A stretch of DNA of 64,000 nucleotides from Corbicula japonica (taxonomy: Eukaryota; Mollusca; Bivalvia; Venerida; Cyrenidae). Under the pieces are notes generated by a model. It was not told the DNA's origin. It searched no databases and worked only from the letters and a program-made list of their open reading frames with translations. The translations under genes and the position numbers were made by a program. How positions within the stretch are numbered: position 1 is the stretch's first letter; every line of letters begins with the position of its first letter. Positions 58,659-64,000 of the stretch are shown one piece after another. Location: positions 2,294,001 through 2,358,000 of the forward strand of contig JAZAYU010000081.1 in assembly GCA_038501625.1 (NCBI GenBank), in the 5' to 3' direction.

Positions 58659-61600
58659 GTATGGTCAATAGGTTTCTTTTTAAAGTGATTTTTGTCAGTT
58701 GACGTTAAAAGACGCTTTTAATATCGCACAATAAAAAAGTTTAAAAAGTCGAGGTATTCTGTTCTGTTAGGCCTGACCAAATGTTTAAAAGACAAAAAAA
58801 ATGTTGATTTTACTTGCCCGCGGACTTGGTTTGGGGTGAGTGTTTACGTATTTCGAAAACGGGTCGTGTCTAACATTTCTTCAGACATTCCGCACACTCG
58901 GACCACGCTTCATCTCCGAATATAGCCGGATCCTATCGCCGAGTAGGTAACGACTGACACTCGCAATGTTCACGGTATTGAATAATTTATCTCGTGTCCT
59001 CATCATTAGTCTCACTGATCCGCTAATGAGACCCTTAATTAGAAGGCTTATCAGTTGTCAGTTGTGGCTGTCCAACTGAGGAGATGTCCACGAAAACAAC
59101 AGAATTGTTACCAAATAGTTTTATGAAAAATAATCTTCATCGCCAGCTGCAGTCCAGGCTATTCCGGGTGTGTTTTTAGTCGGTGTTCGTCTTACATAAT
59201 TGTGTTTTGCTAGACTAAATGATTTAATCATCAACAGTTCCATGAACAAAAGTTCGAGCTGTTAACATACAGAGCAGCAATGAATTCTACATGCCTTTTT
59301 AAGAGAACAAAACTATTAAAACAAGCTCATTTCTGAGTTTAGTACAAGATTCGAGCTTTCCATGTTAACCATTCAGGTAAATGTTTAGTCATACTTTAAA
59401 ACGATCGTGTAAACGTTTATTTTCAATGACCAATCGTGTGATACGTAGCTTGAAACAGCAGACATTCATTTGTTTCAACAAATGTCTAATGCTTGTGTCA
59501 GTATAAATGAATGTTTGTGTAAAAATATAGGGGTTTTTAAAATATCAACCCCGAATCCCGACTTTTATGCCTCTGACTGTTTTAAAAGACCACTCTATGG
59601 AAAATCCCTGGGCCTTGTCTTTAGAAGGACAGGTGGTTTTTGTTTACAGGTAATTTTCCTCTTTAAGTCAGAGTGACAAATAAAATGTGGCCTTAATCCA
59701 CTGTTAGTCTTTGTTTAAATGTGGTCTTTAGCACAGGTTCGACTGTTGAAATTTATTAATAATAAGAAATGTTTGTGTACCTTTCAGGTGTTTTATGGCA
59801 AAGTGGCCAAGAGTGGAAAGTGATCCGGAAGTTTGTATTGCAAACCTTGCGAGACTTTGGAGTGGGCAAGACTTCAATCGAGGAAAAAATCGTTGCGGAA
59901 GTAGATGCCGCGACTGAGTACCTTACGGAAACTGGCGGACGACCCACGGATCCTAGACTCTTAACCTCCATGATGATCGGCAATGTGATTTTTGGAATTG
60001 TTTTTGCTAAAAGGTACAGATCAAATCGTTTTTTTTTATCAATACATGTATTTGAGACACCTTTATTTGTTTCCTACACGATATTTGGGTGAGGTCACAG
60101 GAAGTTAAGCGTTATTGTACAAATCCTGAGCTTAGCACGTTCTCCGCAGAAGCTTCATGGCACTAATTATGAGAAGTTTATGTCGAAACCCTTGTCTGGT
60201 TTGTGCTTTAACTGGTTCGCTTCTTCAACTACCTTTAGCTCCATTAATCGGTTTAATACTTCGAATGACTTTGCCACCAGCTCCATGAACCGGTTATGTA
60301 CTTCAAATGACATTAACTCCATCTCAACTAATCCTTTACGTACATCAAATGACATTAACTCTATCTCAACTAATCGGTTACGTACATGTACTTCAAATGA
60401 CATAAGCACAGACTATCGTTGACCGAAGGTTCCCGATCAGTTCCCGACCCGATCAGAAATTTCAAATGATGTTCAAACTGAATTTCGAACAAGCACCGAC
60501 ACGTCAATTGATTTCATCGGTTTGTTTGACAGCCCCTTTAAATATTGATTTTGTTTCCTTACAGATATAATTACAAAGACGAATGTTTTCACGAGATCAT
60601 CCACAACTTGGACACATTGTTTCAAAGCGGTGGTATACTGGGAGGGAATGGGTTTGTCCCAGCATGGATCCTCAAGGTGGTCAATAGTGAGGTACGTGCG
60701 TTTTCTTATGCCTAAGTCTTAATACGGACCTGATGCCAGTGCCCAAGATCATAAAATTAAATTTGGAGACCAGTCTCAGATCTTGAGATATAGGTAAGGG
60801 GTAAGGGTTAACCCTAACCCTAATCTTGAGATTTGAGACTGGTCTCCCGAATCTTAGTTTTATTATCTTGGGACCTGATCGCATGTCTCTGCAGACAGAA
60901 CGTTTGTGTTCGAAAATGTTTAGTACTTTAATAATTTACAAGATACAAAACAAACAACGACCGAATATTATGCTATGTGTATTAGTTTCAGAACTACACG
61001 CTTGTAAAGGCATGAAGAAAAGCAGTTAATGAGAAATCAGGAATTTGGAATAGAGTATATACTGGATGCTTCGCACGCACTAATGTGGGACAGTTACGTT
61101 ATCTGTATACTGTTTGAAGTACAGGGTAGGGTGTACTTAAAAAATGTTGCATTTTGTTTTACAGGTTTACAAGCTTCGTGAAAAGCGTCTTAGAACTATA
61201 AGATGGATAAAGAACCATATTTATGGCGAAATCAGCAAGCACGAGGAAACATTCTACAGCGAGAATATACGAGATTTCATAGATCTGTATATAGAGGCAA
61301 AGAAAAAAGGATCGGACGAAAATATATTTAATGGTGGGTCATTTGAGTTTATTCAGTTGATACGATAGACCATATAAAGGCGGATAAATGGTCCGATAAA
61401 AAGTAAGACAAAACTTATACCATGGAAATAAAAGGACATTTTTGGTCCGTAAATAATTTTAAAGTTGAAGATGGGATTCCTTTTCTTAGCTTGCTCATGG
61501 AGCAAAGATGTAGGGGCTGTTCAAAATAATGACCACAGGAAGTAAAACAACTCTCAGATTCTTGCAGAAACAAGGACGATGGACGGGGATAGGGGGTTTG

Positions 61601-63815
61601 GTGTGTGGTGGAAGGGGTGGGGAAAGAGCGTATGGCGTATGTATTAATTTTTCCTTTGCGCCCCTTTGACGTTTACTTGAAATTGTAATCTATTATAGAG
61701 GGGAACATGTTCCGTGTTATAATGGACCTGTTTATAGCCGGATCGGAGACCACATCAAATACGATCAACTGGTGCCTGTTGTATATGCAGGAGTACCCGG
61801 ATGTACAGAAGAAATGCCAACAAATTATACAAGAGGTAGACCGCTTCATTTACAGGGACAGCGCCATATTTAAGGGATAGCTTAAGGCTTTAGTTTTGTT
61901 TCTGGACAATCTTTGACCGTAATCAATTCGGAAAATCAACAAAGAAACAAAGGCTGCGCTGCGTTAACTAGTTTTCGTTTGATCTTAATCGAACAAGTTA
62001 ATAGTGGTTCCATAACTTTATAAAATGGGCATGTGCAATTTCAGCAAAAGTCAATCAGAGGTCTTTTGTAACAATTAAATCTAACCACTTAATAATAAAG
62101 ATTACTACCAGCACCTATCTCGAAGAGATGTTTTGTTTGATAAAAAAGACTTGAGTTACCACAACACTGCCGACAAAACAACCAAGACCTGTTCCGCAGG
62201 TTTAGTTGAAACATAAGAAATATTACTGGTTAGTTAGAATGTTTATTTCTTTTGTAGAAATGTGGTGACAGGATGGTCACGTGGGCTGACCGAGGCGGGT
62301 TACCTTATATCGAGGCGGTTCTCCTGGAAATACAAAGACTCGCGAATATAGGTACGGTCATTATGATAAAATACAGTGAATCCCCTCTATTACGGACACC
62401 TAAGGGACTGAGGAAAAGTGTCCTTAATAGCGCGTTGTCCTTAATTGTGGGTTTGAATCAAAGGGAAGAGAAAATGCCTGTTCTTTAAATAAAACGCCCG
62501 TTATACCGGGGTGCCCGTAATATCGAGTGTCCGTAATGAGGGGTTTTACTGTATATTCCAAATTCTTAATCAATTCTACTTGATGCAGAAACTCTTGAAA
62601 TAAAAGTACAGGTGCAGCAAAGCCAAAGAACATAAAACTAAGATTGAAGACCAGTTTCAAATCTCAAGCATCTGATTGGCTGAAATGTGGACCAGTCGCC
62701 ATTTCAGCTAATCAGATGCTTGAGATTTAAGACTATTCTCCACATTTGATTTTATGATTTTGGGCCCAGGTGAAACTGTAATGACATGTTCACTAAGTAT
62801 TCAAAGTTTTTGGTTTGTTGGTTGTTTTTGTTGATAAAACATTCAAGCCAGTGAGCTAGAGGTGGACTTTTGAAGACATTTTTCACAAAACATGATCAAG
62901 TACGATGCAAAAATCTCATAAGATACACGTAAACGTTAACTGAGTTGATTTAAAAAAAATTAACCAGTTACACATTTAACAGTGACACTCCAAAATATAA
63001 TTAATTAATTAACATGCGGACCAAAGTGAACAAGCGCTCGCTAAGTAGTAATTATTGTTTAAATTATTACCAAAGCGGGTGCGCAAATTCCGACGGCATC
63101 CTGATCTAAACTGAGCACAAGATCATAAAACTAAATCTAGAGACCAGTCTCAAATCTTAAGCATGTGATTGGCTGAAATGGCGACTGGACGCCATTTCAG
63201 CCAATCAGATACTTGAGATTTCCGACTGGTTTCAATGCTCAGTTTTATAACCTTGGACACTGGTAACCAACCAAGGTGTTAATAAATACTAGAATTATAT
63301 AAGTGGGGTTAGGTCAGGCTAGCAAATGGGGCACTGTTCAGCAGAGGACCAATGCTATCTCGAGAAGTTAAGTGATAGATATCAATTTCTGCTAAACATA
63401 AGAAAATATTTAAATGTAAGGATCGGAAATCGAGGATTGTTATCAAACAAAACTGCGACCAGTTTGATGTCAAATTGTGCTTTGTATGATAGAAAAGGTA
63501 CTTAAGAGTAAAGGTTATATAGTTCCATTCACTGAAGGCCTGCTAGATAGGAAATGATTCAAGCAATTGTTCAACGATTAATTAAATTATTTTATAACTC
63601 TCTTTCAACAGCACCTTTCTCTGTGCCGCATACAAACGAAGAAGATACAACGATTGGCGGATACTTCATACCGCGGAGGAGCTTGATCCTCGCTAATTTG
63701 TACTCGTCCAACATGGACCCGGCTTACTGGGAGGAACCAGCGCTCTTCAGACCAGAAAGATTCCTGGGTAAAGACAAAATCAAGAAAAATCCAGCTCTGA
63801 TCCCATTCTCTACAG
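58298..63815 (+). CDS. Cytochrome P450, clan 2 (CYP2-like), 3' end outside window
   Basis: Haem monooxygenase of the ER membrane; substrate unknown. Exons: 58298-58658, 59788-60013, 60565-60691, 61165-61333, 61699-61835, 62258-62351, 63612-63815; all GT-AG, phases continuous, 439 codons plus one base. In order: N-terminal membrane helix about residues 9-26, proline hinge PPGPKGLP (33-40), helix-C WxxxR (W130, R134), LRDFGVGK, I-helix AGSETTS (308-314), K-helix ExxR (E364-R367), and FRPERF (417-422). The last visible donor follows IPFSTG, which is where vertebrate CYP2 genes place the intron before the haem-binding exon, so the Cys ligand (FxxGxRxCxG) lies downstream. Clan-2 P450s are about 490-500 residues, consistent with one missing exon. 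Start ATG context is aagATGG with a TATA box 78 bp upstream. Frames are intact, so it is probably functional. Confidence 0.95.
58659..59787. other. P450 intron 1
   Basis: Contains a partial pogo-like MITE at about 59590-59750 (GTGGTCTTTAGCACAGGTTC then GACTGT), related to 17024-17184. Otherwise nothing. Confidence 0.6.
59788..60013 (+). CDS. P450 exon 2
   Basis: Residues 121-195 plus two bases. GVLWQSGQEWKVIRKFVLQT then LRDFGVGKTSIEEKI, the helix-C region typical of clan 2. Acceptor cctttcag, donor gtacag. Confidence 0.94.
60565..60691 (+). CDS. P450 exon 3
   Basis: Residues 196-238: RYNYKDECFHEIIHNLDTLF then QSGGILGGNGFVPAWILKVV. Acceptor tttccttacag, donor gtacgt. Confidence 0.92.
60742..60874. 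mobile_element. CCAAT-hairpin MITE with telomere-like centre
   Basis: Normal outer arms (GGAGACCAGTCTCAGATCTTGAG and inverse), but the CCAAT loop region is replaced by GGGGTAAGGGTTAACCCTAA then CCCTAA. Confidence 0.82.
61165..61333 (+). CDS. P450 exon 4
   Basis: Residues 239-294 plus one base, including RDFIDLYIEAKKKG, the clan-2 'DFID-Y' segment before the I-helix. Acceptor gttttacag, donor gtgggt. Confidence 0.93.
61699..61835 (+). CDS. P450 exon 5 (I-helix)
   Basis: Residues 295-340 with DLFIAGSETTSNTINWCLLY: the oxygen-activation motif AGSETT. Acceptor ctattatag, donor gtagac. Confidence 0.94.
62258..62351 (+). CDS. P450 exon 6 (ExxR)
   Basis: Residues 341-371 plus one base: LPYIEAVLLEIQRLANI, with EIQR as the K-helix ExxR. 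Acceptor tcttttgtag, donor gtacgg. A pogo-like MITE begins 22 bp after the donor. Confidence 0.93.
62374..62551. mobile_element. pogo/Tc1-like MITE, 178 bp
   Basis: CAGTGAATCCCCTCTATTAC left, GTAATGAGGGGTTTTACTG right, TA at 62372-62373 and 62552-62553. Confidence 0.85.
62622..62768. mobile_element. CCAAT-hairpin MITE
   Basis: CATCTGATTGGCTGAAATG and ATTTCAGCTAATCAGATG in inverted order; in P450 intron 6. Confidence 0.8.
63115..63257. mobile_element. CCAAT-hairpin MITE
   Basis: GAGACCAGTCTCAAATCTTA, GTGATTGGCTGAAATGGCGA and inverted halves; same intron as the previous copy, 350 bp away. Confidence 0.82.
63612..63815 (+). CDS. P450 exon 7 (PERF)
   Basis: Residues 372-439 plus one base: TTIGGYFIPRRSLILANLYS, SSNMDPAYWEEP, FRPERFLG, LIPFSTG. 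Acceptor tttcaacag, donor gtaatt. The remaining 185 bases of the window are intron. Confidence 0.94.
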
Positions 63816-64000
63816 GTAATTTACTACTACCGGGGGATTTCTATGAGCCTAATTGCCTGTCAAAGAAAACAATAGCACAATTTTATCAAATAAAACTTAC
63901 ATGAGGTAATAGTACGATGAGAAAAGCATTAATCTTTACTCAACCGTTATACCTTATACTCTCCGTTCTAATTATTAATTATTTGTTGTTTTTTTCGCCT

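Overview
This is animal nuclear DNA, AT-rich and gene-poor, with long introns and very dense repeats. Several lines point to a bivalve mollusc: tandem blocks of roughly 145-170 bp sharing the core GTTATGCCCCTTT resemble the bivalve 'pearl' type of repeat, the non-autonomous DNA transposons are of many kinds, and three split genes are arranged in the same orientation. I cannot name the species. A venerid-like clam is only a guess.

Genes, all on the + strand. (1) A branched-chain amino-acid aminotransferase (BCAT) occupies 7883-21338. Nine exons with consistent phases give 361 codons; the N-terminal exon was not found. (2) A small proline/tyrosine-rich protein with a PPxY motif and a C-terminal membrane anchor lies at 38845-45296. 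A possible first exon is at 36683. A second, duplicated last exon at 49378-49473 would give an alternative membrane anchor. (3) A clan-2 cytochrome P450 starts at 58298. Seven exons encode residues 1-439 (proline hinge, helix C, I-helix, ExxR, PERF), and the haem-binding exon lies beyond the window edge. The three genes are not obviously connected in function.

Repeats, region by region. 0.1-2.1 kb: 159-bp tandem array inside a HINE/pearl-like element. 2.76-4.14 kb: non-autonomous hAT with a perfect 8-bp target duplication. 4.4-7.4 kb: a hairpin element broken by three later insertions, with an almost unbroken relative at 39.6-40.55 kb. 11.9-14.2 kb: two more tandem-core elements in a BCAT intron. 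14.6-16.35 kb: TACCA-type microsatellites. 27.2-38.3 kb: a nested stack of inverted-repeat elements holding a 5'-truncated LINE. 39.3-41.6 kb: another HINE-like element. 41.9-53.6 kb: a dense cluster of a TTAA-flanked (piggyBac-like) MITE, with further copies in BCAT introns. 54.1-56.9 kb: a 2.76-kb element with arms of about 850 bp. 57.3-57.9 kb: a 52-bp minisatellite just upstream of the P450 promoter.

The most notable signals are the duplicated tail-anchor exons, a 44-bp repeat that copies a 5' splice site four times, six long hairpins each lying near TGACGT-type motifs, and an internal filled/empty-site comparison that dates several nested insertions. Everything was read by eye. Splice sites follow the GT-AG rule plus phase continuity; no search or alignment program was run.
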